Below are positions 1 through 8,666 of a stretch of 44,561 nucleotides of DNA, piece by piece (within the stretch, counting starts at the first letter, position 1; every line of letters begins with the position of its first letter). The position numbers and the translations under genes are program-made. The notes beneath the pieces are model-generated. The model was not told the DNA's origin. It saw nothing but the letters and a program-made list of their open reading frames with translations, and ran no database searches. Source of the stretch: Elusimicrobiota bacterium (GTDB lineage Bacteria; Elusimicrobiota; Elusimicrobia; UBA1565; UBA9628); the NCBI GenBank assembly GCA_016194705.1, contig JACQAZ010000024.1, forward strand, positions 1 through 44,561, in the 5' to 3' direction.

Positions 1-182
1 CAACCGCACCGCGCGCTGTTTGCGCGGGGCGGCAGGAAGAATGCCCGGATCAGCACGGCGCCGCCGGCCTTCGGCCGTCGGTTCCGCGCGCCGAACGCGG
101 CGCGCGTTCGCTTTAACCTCAAGCGGGCAAAGTTGTCCCCAGCCAGAGGTGGCAGTGAAAATCTGAAACGGCGCGGGAAGGC
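1..182. other. Non-coding left flank with hairpins
   Basis: No convincing gene is seen here. The stretch is GC-rich. It holds an 8-bp perfect stem at 85-92/99-106 (CGCGCGCC with GGCGCGCG, 6-base loop) and a smaller stem at 65-69/73-77. The part from about 113 onward lies beyond the transposase stop codon and probably includes the left end of the IS element, but a clear terminal inverted repeat could not be fixed by eye. Confidence 0.5.
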
Positions 183-1484
183 CTACGTTGCCAGCACAGG
201 GCTCAAGACGGCCCATCGAGCGTTTTCGAATACTTCAAAGAACGGGAAGGCCTTCGAGAGCTTCATGAACAAGCTGCCGGCGTGACGAACGATGATGGCT
301 GCTTGGCACAGAAGACGGAAGCGAAGATTCTTGATGCAGAACTTCTTCCAACCTTCGGGCAGCGCATGCCGTTTGAACGTCTGCACGAGATTGTATGCGA
401 GCAGACCGATCTGGAAGAACGCGGCATTGGGCAAGAGCTCCCCGCACGGCAGCTTGTCGAGTCCGAAACCATTCTTGAGCTCACCGATGGCTTTCTCGGC
501 AGTGCCCCTGTCATTGTGATGATCCAGAATCTTTTCGGTAGTCCATGACTCGTCAAAGTTGGTGATGATAGCCCGAAACTTGACGACGTCTTTGAACAAT
601 TCCAACTGGCCCGTCAGCCGCTGCGTCACCACCAAACGAAAGGCCGGCAAATCATATGCGTTGTCGCCGCCCGCGCCGGGAACGTGAATCGTCTCGGCGA
701 GCAGGAATTGATCTTCTCCTCGGAGGATCAGCCGCCAAGCCTTCTTGGGAATAGCCTCGATAGTCTCACGCACGGCTGCGTCGAGGTCGGCGGTGATCGT
801 AAAGCCCATCCCGTTACGATGGCAGTAGTCGATGAGGTCCAGACGATAGCCCGCGCTGTCGGAGCGCAAACTCAAGAGCGTGCCTTGCGGCAGATGCGCG
901 CGGCAATATTTCAGCAGGGACTTCAGGTGGCTCTGAGGCGAGGCGTTGCCTTCGCGGAAAACCCCGCCCAGAAACACATTGGGCTCCGCCAGCCAAGCCA
1001 GCAGAGGATTGTAGCCGTCGAACCCCTTGTACGTTTTCTTCGCCTCCTCCTTGTTCGACTCGATGAGCGACGAGTCGATGTCCAAGGTCAGTGGTTTGTT
1101 CGCGGTGATATTGCAAAGCGCCTGCTCGGCGACGGCCTGCGCCAGATGGTAGAGGCTGCGCTGGCTAAAGCGCCTCAAGAACTCGCCGAAGGTGTTGGCG
1201 GCGGGCATGGCGGGGAAGGTCAATTGGCTCAAGCCGGGGTCGGCGCGCAGAAGGCGGGTGTCATCGAGCCCTTCCCCTCCGGCGATCAGGGTCATGGCCA
1301 GGCCCATTACATAATCCGAAGTGCCGTAGCGGCCGCCTCGTTCCCACAGTCCGGGGATCTTGTCGAGCCGTTTGATGAGCCCGGTCTGGTGGGCGAGTTC
1401 TGTCAGAAGGGGCAGACCGGCGAAAGAGGTCAGGTGGTGGGATGATTTTTCGACTTTCAAACGGTGCAGATTTTGCGCTATCAT
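183..1484 (-). CDS. IS1380-family transposase
   Basis: DDE transposase of 433 residues, a normal length for IS1380 elements, which move by cut-and-paste. The acidic triad is visible: LDIDSSLIES (first D, near residue 135), LRSDSAGY (second D, near residue 208), and the glutamate region NDRGTAEKAIGELKNGFGLD, whose Y/R-rich surroundings are typical of IS4-superfamily catalytic domains. The frame is intact from ATG at 1484 to TAG at 183, so the element may still be active. Two hairpins lie just upstream of its start (1499-1539). Family assignment is from recognised motifs, not a search. Confidence 0.9.
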   Translation of the reverse strand: MIAQNLHRLKVEKSSHHLTSFAGLPLLTELAHQTGLIKRLDKIPGLWERGGRYGTSDYVMGLAMTLIAGGEGLDDTRLLRADPGLSQLTFPAMPAANTFGEFLRRFSQRSLYHLAQAVAEQALCNITANKPLTLDIDSSLIESNKEEAKKTYKGFDGYNPLLAWLAEPNVFLGGVFREGNASPQSHLKSLLKYCRAHLPQGTLLSLRSDSAGYRLDLIDYCHRNGMGFTITADLDAAVRETIEAIPKKAWRLILRGEDQFLLAETIHVPGAGGDNAYDLPAFRLVVTQRLTGQLELFKDVVKFRAIITNFDESWTTEKILDHHNDRGTAEKAIGELKNGFGLDKLPCGELLPNAAFFQIGLLAYNLVQTFKRHALPEGWKKFCIKNLRFRLLCQAAIIVRHAGSLFMKLSKAFPFFEVFENARWAVLSPVLAT

Positions 1485-1498
1485 TGTTTCACCTCGCG

Positions 1499-1539
1499 GG
1501 TGAAAAGTTTGCGCTTTTCACCTTAACGCCCTCGGGCGT
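1499..1539. repeat. Two tandem hairpins upstream of the transposase
   Basis: GGTGAAAAG at 1499-1507 pairs perfectly with CTTTTCACC at 1514-1522 across a 6-base loop. It is followed by ACGCCC/GGGCGT at 1526-1531/1534-1539. They sit 15-55 bases before the transposase start, so they may be subterminal transposase-binding sites or structures that limit read-through into the transposase. Function is inferred only. Confidence 0.5.
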
Positions 1540-1617
1540 GATTCCTTCTCGGGAACGCGAGGTATTTTATTTTTTAGGCGGGGCCGGAGCCAGTCCTTAG
1601 CCGAGGATCAAGGCGCT

Positions 1618-2154
1618 TTGGCGCCGCTTCTGCGCGGCGCTCCCGCGCCCGGTCTCTACGCGGCTTTGGGCCCGAGGCTTTTGACGTCGTGGATTCTCTG
1701 GGCCTTGGAGCCGGCGCTCAAAGCGGGGGCCAATGTGTTTTGGCTCGACGCGGGGAACTCTTTCGACGCCTACGGCGCGAGCTACGCGGCCAAGGCCCTG
1801 GGCTGGGAACCCAAAGAGGTTTTAAATCGGGTGCAACTTGCGAGGCCTTTCAACCTGTTCCAGCTCGAGACGATGGTCAGCTTGAAGCTTCCGTTCAAGT
1901 GGAAGGACGAGCCGGTGGTCCTTTCGGATCCGTTCCCTTTGTTCTACGACGAGGACGTTCTCGAAGCGGAAGCGAAAAAAGTCTTCGGCCGGGTCCTCCG
2001 CGGGATGAAGAAGCTGCCCGCCGTCTGGCTCGTGCTGGTGGTCGAGAGAAAAGCGCCGCAGGGTCGCGAAGAGTGGCTGCCTGAGCTGCTGAAGAGCGCA
2101 ACGGGCGTCGCGAACTTGCTCGGTCCCCCCAGTCTGCGCTTGGAGGCGCGCTGA
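1618..2154 (+). CDS. RecA/RadA-fold protein with degenerate P-loop
   Basis: 178 residues from a TTG start. The central part reads like a RecA/Rad51 core: WLDAGNSFD (residues 42-50) matches the strand after the Walker A helix, then AYGASYAAKALGWEPKEVL and a following strand RVQLARPFN. The Walker B-like strand is VVLSD (residues 100-104). Where a GxxxxGK[ST] loop is expected there is GPRLLTS (residues 18-24), so ATP binding is probably lost. The frame is open upstream to 1504 with no ATG, GTG or TTG, so either TTG 1618 is native (GAGG at 1603-1606) or the IS element removed the 5' end. It is followed 6 bases later by the helical protein and then the family B polymerase, which recalls ImuA beside mutagenic polymerases. 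Function is inferred from fold and context. Confidence 0.6.
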   Translation: MAPLLRGAPAPGLYAALGPRLLTSWILWALEPALKAGANVFWLDAGNSFDAYGASYAAKALGWEPKEVLNRVQLARPFNLFQLETMVSLKLPFKWKDEPVVLSDPFPLFYDEDVLEAEAKKVFGRVLRGMKKLPAVWLVLVVERKAPQGREEWLPELLKSATGVANLLGPPSLRLEAR

Positions 2155-2160
2155 GGGCTT

Positions 2161-2424
2161 ATGGGCCGCACTTTGCCGACGATCATACAGGCGCTCCACG
2201 CCGAGGAAGAGGTCTGGAAGCATTTTCGCCGGGCCCTGCGGCGCGAGGACCAGGAAGCCTTCGACGCGCTCTGGCGCTGGGCCAGGCGGCATGCCGCGCC
2301 CGCCGCCATGGCCAGCCGCCCGATGCCCTTCGAGGCCGCTTTGATGGGGATGCTCGTGGCCTTGGCTCGCCGCGTGATGGAGATGGACAAGAATGAAGAC
2401 AGGACTGGAGGGCTGGATCTTTGA
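2161..2424 (+). CDS. Small helical protein of the polymerase operon
   Basis: 87 residues, not recognised as a named family. It is predicted largely alpha-helical: a charged first half (EEEVWKHFRRALRREDQEAF) with regularly spaced Trp and Phe, then an Ala/Met-rich second half (FEAALMGMLVALARRVMEM) that looks amphipathic rather than truly transmembrane. It begins 6 bases after the RecA-like gene and its last 32 bases overlap the polymerase start, so the three genes are almost certainly translated from one mRNA. Position suggests an adaptor between the RecA-like protein and the polymerase; that is inference. Confidence 0.65.
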   Translation: MGRTLPTIIQALHAEEEVWKHFRRALRREDQEAFDALWRWARRHAAPAAMASRPMPFEAALMGMLVALARRVMEMDKNEDRTGGLDL

Positions 2425-4552
2425 CGCGTATCCGGAGGAAGAAGGGATGCGGGTCTGGGCCATCGAGAGGTCCGGCGGGCACCGCCAGCTACTCGATCCC
2501 TGGCAAGCCGCCTTCTATGTGGACGGTCGGCCGCGTCTGCCTCCATTTGCCGACGCGCGACTCGTTGAGCGGGTCGAGCTGTTTTCAGGGAAGACTTTCC
2601 GTGTCTTGGAAGTCCGCCTTCCTCCTTTGCGACGGGACAGGCTCGTAAGAGAGCTCTCGGCGGCGGGCTTCCTCCTTTACAGCGCGGACATCCCCCTGGT
2701 CCAGGCCTACCACTACGACCGCGGGCATTTCCCGCTAGCCTTCTGCTCTTTCGAGTCGGAAGGCGAGAGGCTCGTCTCTTGGGAGCTCCGCGACGACCCC
2801 TGGGCCGTGGATTACGAGCTGCCTCCGCTGAAGGTCATGCGGCTGAAATTGTCGGCCTCCGAGATCGCGGGGCGCCTCGACCCCAATCACGCGCCCCGGG
2901 GCCGCCTGATCGTGGGTCTCGAGGGCCGGGAGCACGAGCTCGAGGGAAGTATGCAAGACCAGCTCGAGACCTTGGCGCGCCGTCTGAAGGAATGGGACCC
3001 CGACGTGCTGATGACGGAGTGGGGCGACAGCTTCCTGCTGCCGCACCTCGACGCCGTATCTCGAAAATTCAAGGTGAAGCTTCCTCTCTCAAGGGATCCC
3101 TCAAGAGGGATGGTCGGCCGCGGCGAGCGCTCCTTTTATACGTACGGGCGGATGGTCTACCAGGGCGGCGCGCGCTATTTTTTCGGGCGCTGGCACCTGG
3201 ACCGCCGGAACAGCTTCATGCTGCGCGAGACGGACACGGCGGGCCTCTTCGAGCTCGCCCGCGTCGCCAAGATCCCGGTGCAGAGGGCGGCGCGCTGCAC
3301 CATCGGGACCACGCTCTCGTCGATGCAGATGGCCTGGGCCTGGAAGCACGGCGTCTTGATCCCGATCGCCAAGCAGCAGGCCGAGGACTTCCGGCCGGCG
3401 GACGGCCTTTTGACCGCGGACAAGGGCGGACTCTGCTACGAGCCGGACGTGGGCTGGCACGAGAATGTGGCGGAATACGACTTCACCTCGATGTACCCGG
3501 AGATGATGGTGCGCCACAATATCTCGCCGGAGACGGTCAACTGCCCGTGCTGCCCCGATAATAAGGTCCCGGAGATCGGGCATCATCTCTGCATGAAGCG
3601 GCGCGGCTTGGTGCCGTCGGTGCTGGCGCCGATCGTCGATAAGCGGGCGCGATACAAGACCCTTTACAAGGAAGGCGGGCCCAACGCCGCGGTCTACAAA
3701 GCCAGGGCCGACGCCTATAAGTGGACCTTGGTCTGCTGTTTCGGCTACCTTGGCTTCAAGAACGCGCGCTTCGGAAAGATCGAAGCGCACGAATGCGTCA
3801 ACGCATGGGGCCGCGAGGTCTTGCTTCGGGCCAAGGAGTCGTTCGAGAAGCGCGGCTTCTACATGCTCCACGCTTTGGTCGATTCCTTGTGGATCAAGAT
3901 CGACCGTGGGACCGATCTGGAAGCGCTTCGGCTCGTCGTCGAGCGGGAGGCGGGCTGTCCCTTGGCGCTGGACGGAGTCTACAAGTGGCTGAGGTTTTCC
4001 CCCTCGAGACAAGACCCGCTCTCGGGCATACCGGGCCGCTATTTCGGCTGTTTTCAAAACGGCGATCTTAAATTGCGCGGCATCGCCTCGCGCCGGCACG
4101 ACACGCCGCTGCTGTTGAAGAACCTGCAGGGAAACTTGCTGGAGCGGTTGTCCCGCGCGAAAGGCCTCTCCGAGTGCCGGGCCATGCTTCCCGTTCTCAG
4201 GGATATCATCGAGGAATGCCGACAGCGCCTCAAGGACGGCGGCGTGAAGGCCTCGGAGCTGGCCATCACCTTCAACCTCTCGAAGGCCCCTTCGGAGTAC
4301 AAGCAGGACACCGTGCAGACCTTGGCCGCCAAGCAGTTGGCCGACTCCGGCGTGGTCCTGCATCCGGGAGAGACGGTGCGCTATGTCATCACCGCGGCCA
4401 AGGACAAGGTCAAGGAGTGGCGCTCCAAGCCCTTGTCGCTGATGGAGGGCGCCTTGGAATACGACTCGGCGCGGTATCTGGAGCTTCTGGAGAGGGCGGC
4501 CGAGGAGATCCTGGGCGGGCTGGACGAGGGCGAGCAGCTGCGCCTGCTGTGA
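2393..4552 (+). CDS. Family B DNA polymerase, PolB2-like, divergent active site
   Basis: 719 residues with the family B layout: N-terminal and exonuclease-like region, then palm and fingers. Motif A is clear, EYDFTSMYP with D363. Motif B is KWTLVCCFGYLG with K443, where the usual N-S-x-Y-G is V-C-x-F-G. Motif C is HALVDSLW in place of YGDTDS: the second aspartate (D497) is kept, the first is leucine. In the exonuclease region the DIE motif is replaced near VMRLKLSASE and the NxxxFD motif reads WGDSFL, though GRWHLD (third motif) is recognisable, so proofreading is probably lost. A Cys cluster (C384, C386, C387, C400) follows motif A. This pattern resembles the PolB2 group known from archaea and some bacteria, for which damage-tolerance roles have been proposed. 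Substrate and activity are inferred. Confidence 0.85.
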   Translation: MKTGLEGWIFDAYPEEEGMRVWAIERSGGHRQLLDPWQAAFYVDGRPRLPPFADARLVERVELFSGKTFRVLEVRLPPLRRDRLVRELSAAGFLLYSADIPLVQAYHYDRGHFPLAFCSFESEGERLVSWELRDDPWAVDYELPPLKVMRLKLSASEIAGRLDPNHAPRGRLIVGLEGREHELEGSMQDQLETLARRLKEWDPDVLMTEWGDSFLLPHLDAVSRKFKVKLPLSRDPSRGMVGRGERSFYTYGRMVYQGGARYFFGRWHLDRRNSFMLRETDTAGLFELARVAKIPVQRAARCTIGTTLSSMQMAWAWKHGVLIPIAKQQAEDFRPADGLLTADKGGLCYEPDVGWHENVAEYDFTSMYPEMMVRHNISPETVNCPCCPDNKVPEIGHHLCMKRRGLVPSVLAPIVDKRARYKTLYKEGGPNAAVYKARADAYKWTLVCCFGYLGFKNARFGKIEAHECVNAWGREVLLRAKESFEKRGFYMLHALVDSLWIKIDRGTDLEALRLVVEREAGCPLALDGVYKWLRFSPSRQDPLSGIPGRYFGCFQNGDLKLRGIASRRHDTPLLLKNLQGNLLERLSRAKGLSECRAMLPVLRDIIEECRQRLKDGGVKASELAITFNLSKAPSEYKQDTVQTLAAKQLADSGVVLHPGETVRYVITAAKDKVKEWRSKPLSLMEGALEYDSARYLELLERAAEEILGGLDEGEQLRLL

Positions 4553-4606
4553 GCGCGTGAATTATTTACTTGCGCGGCCATAAAAAAGTATCGTGTAGAT
4601 ATCCCC

Positions 4607-4984
4607 ATGGCCACCGTCGAATACCGCCGCCTCGAGTCGCTGCTCAAGGACTGCGCCTACGCCGAGCTCGAGGAGCTCGTAGCAAACGCCGATCTGGGCG
4701 AGCTCGCCGTGATCTGGCCGCAGTTCGGGGCGATGAGCAAGCTCGTGCTCTTCAAGCTCATGGACGCCGGCCGCGCGATGGAGTTCTACGCGCGCCTGCC
4801 GATGAAGGAGAAGTACTACCTTCTCTGCGGCTTCTCCCTGCAGAGCATCGCGCCCGTCCTCGAGGCCCTCAAACCCGCCGAGCGCCGCGTCTTCGTGCAG
4901 CTGCCCCGCGAGTTCTACGACAAGATGTTCAAGCAGCTCGTCACCGAGCGCGTCGAGATCACTTTTCCCCTCAGCAATAACTGA
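4607..4984 (+). CDS. Small helical-repeat protein upstream of recO
   Basis: 125 residues, not firmly recognised. The sequence is a run of short amphipathic helices (LESLLKDCAYAELEELV, LGELAVIWPQFGAMSKLVLFKLM, AMEFYARLPMKEKYYLL, SIAPVLEALKPAERRVFVQL), which recalls the superhelical N-terminal domain of MgtE and the FliG-type fold. There is no membrane part, so it is not a transporter. A TAGATAT -10-like sequence at 4596-4602 lies only 4 bases before the ATG. recO begins 20 bases downstream, so the two are probably co-transcribed. The resemblance is by eye and low confidence. Confidence 0.6.
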   Translation: MATVEYRRLESLLKDCAYAELEELVANADLGELAVIWPQFGAMSKLVLFKLMDAGRAMEFYARLPMKEKYYLLCGFSLQSIAPVLEALKPAERRVFVQLPREFYDKMFKQLVTERVEITFPLSNN

Positions 4985-5004
4985 CAGCGCGCCGTCCCCG
5001 AGAA

Positions 5005-5670
5005 ATGATATCCAACGAGCCCGCCATCGTGCTCAGCAGACGGAACCTCGGCGAAGCCGACCGCCTCTGCACGCTCTACACGGAGAACCAAGGCAAGCTC
5101 TCCGTGCGCTTCTCAGGGGTCAACAAGCCCGGACGCAAGCTTAAGGCCCTCTCCGAGCCGATGATGTGGGCGGAGTACCGCCTCTACTCCTCGCCGCGCA
5201 CGGACATCGCCAAATGCATCGGGGGCGCCATCATCTCGAGCTTCCCGCGCCTGCGCGGCGAGCTCGACGCGACGGTCGCGGCGTTAGGGTGCTGCGAAAG
5301 GCTCGACGCGCTCACGCCCTTGCGCTCGCCGAATTGCGAGAAATACCTGCTCATCTGCGCGGCCCTGGCGGCGCTTGAGGCGTCCCTGAGTCCCTGGGTT
5401 CCGGCCGCCTTCTCGCTCCAGCTCCTCGAGGCCGTCGGCTACGGACTGCGCGACCGCGAGTTCCCGGACGAGGAACGCCCCCTTTGGAAGCGTCTGCACG
5501 AGACCGCGCTCGACGCCCTGCCCGCCGTTCCCTGGCGGCCTGAGGCCGCGGAGCGCTTCGCGCGCGTCGCCGACGACCAGATCGAGGGGATCATCGGCCG
5601 GCCGCTCAGGTCGCGCGGCTACATGGACAAGCTTCGCGTCCCCGCGGAGGACACGCAGGTCCATGCTTAG
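5005..5670 (+). CDS. recO: DNA repair protein RecO
   Basis: 221 residues, slightly shorter than typical RecO (about 240). The N-terminal OB-fold region is recognisable: [27 protein letters not shown], followed by [15 protein letters not shown], the usual R-x-x-S-K/G-pattern of RecO. The helical C-terminal half has [14 protein letters not shown]. RecO binds SSB and RecR and loads RecA at gaps in recombinational repair. Its last 8 bases overlap glyQ (ATG 5663), so translation is coupled. The usual four-cysteine zinc cluster of some RecO proteins is not obvious. Confidence 0.9.
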   Translation: MISNEPAIVLSRRNLGEADRLCTLYTENQGKLSVRFSGVNKPGRKLKALSEPMMWAEYRLYSSPRTDIAKCIGGAIISSFPRLRGELDATVAALGCCERLDALTPLRSPNCEKYLLICAALAALEASLSPWVPAAFSLQLLEAVGYGLRDREFPDEERPLWKRLHETALDALPAVPWRPEAAERFARVADDQIEGIIGRPLRSRGYMDKLRVPAEDTQVHA

Positions 5671-6532
5671 CTTCCAGGAGCTCATCCTCGAGCTGCAGAC
5701 CTTCTGGTCGCGCCAGGGCTGCCTGTTGATCCAGCCCTACGATCTCGAGAAGGGCGCGGGCACCTTCAATCCCGCGACTTTCTTCGGCGCGCTGGGCCCC
5801 AAGCCGACGGCGGTGGCCTACCCGGAGCCCTGCCGCCGGCCGACCGACGGCCGCTACGGCGACAACCCCAATCGGCTGGCGAAGTACTACCAGTTCCAGG
5901 CGCTCATGAAGCCCGTGCCCAAGGACATCACCGGGCTGTATTTGAAGTCGCTCAAGGCCGTCGGCTTCGACCCCAAGAAGCACGACCTGCGCTGGATCGA
6001 GGACGACTGGGAGTCGCCGACCTTGGGCGCCTCGGGCGTGGGCTGGGAGGTCTGGCTCGACGGCATGGAGATCACGCAGTTCACCTACTTCCAGCACATG
6101 GGCGCGATGGCGCTGTCTCCGGTCTCGGTCGAGATCACCTACGGCCTCGAGCGCATCGCGATGTACCTTCAGAAAAAAGACAGCGTCTACGACCTGGAAT
6201 ATAATGACAAAACCACTTATGGGGACCTTCATCTGCCGCAGGAGCGCCAGTTCTCCAAGTACAACTTCGAGGAGGCCGACGTCTCGCTGCTGAGCCGCCA
6301 TTTCAACGAATGGGAGAAGGACGGCGAGCGCCTGGTGGCCGCCAAGCTTCCGCTGCCGGCTTACGACTGCGTTTTGCGCGTCTCTCACTGCTTCAACACG
6401 CTCGAGGCCCGCGGCGCGATCTCGGTCACCGAGCGCGCGCAGTACATCGGCCGCGTGCGCAACCTGGCCAAGAAAGTCATGAACCTTTATCTCGAGCTCG
6501 AGGCTCCCGCGATGGAGAGACTTCGTGCCTAA
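5663..6532 (+). CDS. glyQ: Glycyl-tRNA synthetase alpha subunit
   Basis: 289 residues, normal for GlyQ. Near-identity with the bacterial family is seen in [36 protein letters not shown] and YYQFQ. The subunit carries the class II catalytic core that makes glycyl-adenylate; with GlyS it forms the tetramer that charges tRNA-Gly. It overlaps recO at its start and the glyS frame at its end (GTG 6525). The reading frame is complete, in contrast with glyS. Confidence 0.97.
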   Translation: MLSFQELILELQTFWSRQGCLLIQPYDLEKGAGTFNPATFFGALGPKPTAVAYPEPCRRPTDGRYGDNPNRLAKYYQFQALMKPVPKDITGLYLKSLKAVGFDPKKHDLRWIEDDWESPTLGASGVGWEVWLDGMEITQFTYFQHMGAMALSPVSVEITYGLERIAMYLQKKDSVYDLEYNDKTTYGDLHLPQERQFSKYNFEEADVSLLSRHFNEWEKDGERLVAAKLPLPAYDCVLRVSHCFNTLEARGAISVTERAQYIGRVRNLAKKVMNLYLELEAPAMERLRA

Positions 6533-8666
6533 ATCGGTGCCAGGCATTAAGACTCTTGCCGGCAAGAGTTCACCGACCATGGATTTTCTTCTCGAGATCG
6601 GCACCGAGCCGCTGCCCGCGAGGTTCGTCGGCCCCGCTCTCCCGCAGCTTAAGGAGAACCTGGAAAACCTCTTGGTCACAAGCAACATCGGTTATGCCGT
6701 AGAGAGCGTGAAGACGTACGGCACTCTGAGAAGGTTGGCGGTCTTCGTGGCCGACGTCGAAATGAAATCGAACCCTCCCTCGTTGGAGGTCACGGGCCCC
6801 CCGGCGCGGCTCCTCAAGGATGGGAACGGCAAATTTACAATCCAGGCCGAAGGCTTCGCGCGAAAACACGGTCTGGCGCCCGAGGATCTCAAGGTCGTGA
6901 TGACGCCCAAGGGAGAATTCCTTCAAGCCGTGCTCGCTCCGGAGCCGGAAAGGACCGAGAAGGTTCTTGCGCGAGAGCTGCCGAAACTGTTCGACCGCTT
7001 CGATTTTCCAAAGTTCATGGAGTGGGAAGAGACTCGCTTCAAGTTTGGCCGCCCCATCCGCGGCATCGTCGCCCTGTACGGGAAATCAGTGATCCCTTTC
7101 AAGCTCGCCGGGATCAAGAGCGGGCGCGGCATCGCGGGCTTGCCCGCGCACACGAAGAAGCCGGTCTCCTTGGCCGAGCCCGCCAAGTACAAGGACGCCC
7201 TCAAGAGGATGCTCGTCCTCGTCGATCCCGAAGAACGCCGCGAAGCCTTGGTCAAGCGCCTTGAAGGAGAGGCCAGGCGCGCGGGCTTCAAGCTCGACGC
7301 GGACCCCGATCTCATCGAGGAGACGCTCTGGATGACCGAGCATCCCGTGCCGGTGTACGGGCAATTCAGGAAAGAGTTCTTGGATCTTCCGGCGCCGCTG
7401 CTGTCTTTGGTGCTCAAGAAGCAGCTCAAGTTCTTCCCCTTGCTCGACGGGTCGAAGCTTGCCGCGGGCTTTCTCGGCGTGCGCGACGGCGTCTCGGAGG
7501 GGCAGGCGCTCGTGCGCGAGGGGTATCAGCGCGTGATCTCGGCTCGGCTTTCGGATGCCGTCTTCTTCTTCAGCCGCGACAAGGCGGTCAAGCTCGGCGA
7601 TCGCCTGCCCGGGCTTGAGCGCGTCATCTATCAGAAGGCTTTGGGCTCGATGGCGCAGAAGGCCGCGCGCGTCGCGGAGCTGGCCAAGACGCTCTGCGAC
7701 ATGATACGCGACATCTACATGGAGGTCAACGAGCCGGCCGTCGCCGAGATCGCGCGGCTCTGCTACGCCGATCTTGTGACCGAGGTCGTCAAGGAGTTCC
7801 CCGAGCTGCAGGGCGCCATGGGCGGGGTCTACGCGCGGCTCGAGGCTGACGACGAGCGCGTGGCCCTGGGACTCGAGCAGTTTTACTACCCATCGGGTGG
7901 AAAGTCCCCGATCCCGACGACCGCGGAGGGCGCGCTCGTCTCGTTGGCCGGCAAGCTCGACACCTTGGCCGGCAATTTCGCGATCGGGAACATTCCGACG
8001 GGTTCGGCCGATCCCTTCGCCCTGCGCCGGCAGGCAGTAGGCGCGATCCGCATCCTGCTCGAGAAGCAGCTGCCGATCGTCCGATTTCGTCTGGGCCCGC
8101 GCCCAGGCTTTCTTCGAGGAGAAGGGATTCAAGGTCGACGAGATCCGCTCCGTGCGCTCCGGCGGCCTTTCGAACCTTGCCAAGACCTACCTGCGGCTCT
8201 CGGCCGTGGCCTCGGTGCGCAAGAACCCCGACTTCGAGCCGCTGGCCGCCGCCTTCAAGCGCGCGGCGAACCTGCTCAAGCAGGCCAAGGTCGATCTCTC
8301 CAACGGCGGCGCTCCCGACAAGGCCGTATTAAAGGAACCGGCGGAGCTCGCCCTTTACGACTCCCTGGTTGCGGTGGAAGGCGAGGTCAAGGAGAAGCTC
8401 GCCTGCGACGGCTACGAGCCCGGCCTGCGGGCGCTCGTCGCGATCAAGCCCCACCTCGACCATTTCTTCGACAAGGTCATGGTCATGGTCGAGGACGAGC
8501 AGCTCAAAGTTCAGCGCCTGAGCCTCCTGGCCAAGCTCGTGCGCCTCTTCAACGCGGTCGCCGATCTTTCCGAGCTGCAGACCCCCGGCGCGAACTGATC
8601 AGCGGTACGAGCCGCGCGCGATCGGCATCCGCCGGCCGATTCCAAACGACTTTCCCGAGATCTTGA
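6525..8666 (+). CDS. glyS: Glycyl-tRNA synthetase beta subunit, frame broken near 8080
   Basis: Up to about 8080 the frame encodes a good Gly[21 protein letters not shown] at the N-terminus, [21 protein letters not shown], and [19 protein letters not shown]. After that the frame gives Arg/Pro/Gly-rich nonsense to a stop at 8666, while the genuine C-terminus continues in another frame from 8083 to 8598. Comparison with the known family shows that about 25-30 residues between LLEKQL and DFVWARAQ are also missing, so this is a deletion of a length not divisible by three, not a single slipped base. CCGAT occurs at 8073-8077 and again at 8081-8085, at the junction. The likely start is ATG 6579 rather than GTG 6525, because family homology begins there. 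Either an assembly error or a truly broken essential gene. Confidence 0.85.
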   Translation: MPKSVPGIKTLAGKSSPTMDFLLEIGTEPLPARFVGPALPQLKENLENLLVTSNIGYAVESVKTYGTLRRLAVFVADVEMKSNPPSLEVTGPPARLLKDGNGKFTIQAEGFARKHGLAPEDLKVVMTPKGEFLQAVLAPEPERTEKVLARELPKLFDRFDFPKFMEWEETRFKFGRPIRGIVALYGKSVIPFKLAGIKSGRGIAGLPAHTKKPVSLAEPAKYKDALKRMLVLVDPEERREALVKRLEGEARRAGFKLDADPDLIEETLWMTEHPVPVYGQFRKEFLDLPAPLLSLVLKKQLKFFPLLDGSKLAAGFLGVRDGVSEGQALVREGYQRVISARLSDAVFFFSRDKAVKLGDRLPGLERVIYQKALGSMAQKAARVAELAKTLCDMIRDIYMEVNEPAVAEIARLCYADLVTEVVKEFPELQGAMGGVYARLEADDERVALGLEQFYYPSGGKSPIPTTAEGALVSLAGKLDTLAGNFAIGNIPTGSADPFALRRQAVGAIRILLEKQLPIVRFRLGPRPGFLRGEGIQGRRDPLRALRRPFEPCQDLPAALGRGLGAQEPRLRAAGRRLQARGEPAQAGQGRSLQRRRSRQGRIKGTGGARPLRLPGCGGRRGQGEARLRRLRARPAGARRDQAPPRPFLRQGHGHGRGRAAQSSAPEPPGQARAPLQRGRRSFRAADPRRELISGTSRARSASAGRFQTTFPRS
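8083..8598 (+). CDS. glyS: C-terminal part of glyS in the shifted frame
   Basis: About 171 residues beginning [18 protein letters not shown] and ending in [19 protein letters not shown] and [15 protein letters not shown], which are the anticodon-binding (DALR-like) C-terminal hallmarks of GlyS. There is no start codon of its own at the boundary; the first ATG-like start would be internal (8152). It is therefore the tail of the upstream gene, not a separate one. Its TGA at 8596-8598 directly abuts the nadE stop on the other strand (8599), so the two genes converge with no spacer. Confidence 0.85.
   Translation, partial: DFVWARAQAFFEEKGFKVDEIRSVRSGGLSNLAKTYLRLSAVASVRKNPDFEPLAAAFKRAANLLKQAKVDLSNGGAPDKAVLKEPAELALYDSLVAVEGEVKEKLACDGYEPGLRALVAIKPHLDHFFDKVMVMVEDEQLKVQRLSLLAKLVRLFNAVADLSELQTPGAN

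Larger units (their letters stand above)
113..1560 (-). mobile_element. IS1380-type insertion sequence, ends unresolved
   Basis: A single-transposase insertion sequence with the size and protein type of the IS1380 family. The ends are approximate. The left flank (about 120-140) and the reverse complement of the right flank (about 1505-1515) share a weak AAGCG..CAAA.TT.TC pattern that might be the terminal inverted repeat. No 4-bp target duplication could be identified with confidence. It lies directly upstream of, and in the opposite orientation to, the RecA-like/polymerase operon. Confidence 0.5.

Noticed and set aside
100..140. A firm terminal inverted repeat for the IS element
   Set aside because: The match to the right end is weak and gapped, so exact ends and a target duplication are not claimed.
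3101..4363. A 420-codon antisense frame opposite the polymerase
   Set aside because: The sense strand carries clear polymerase motifs; the antisense product has none.
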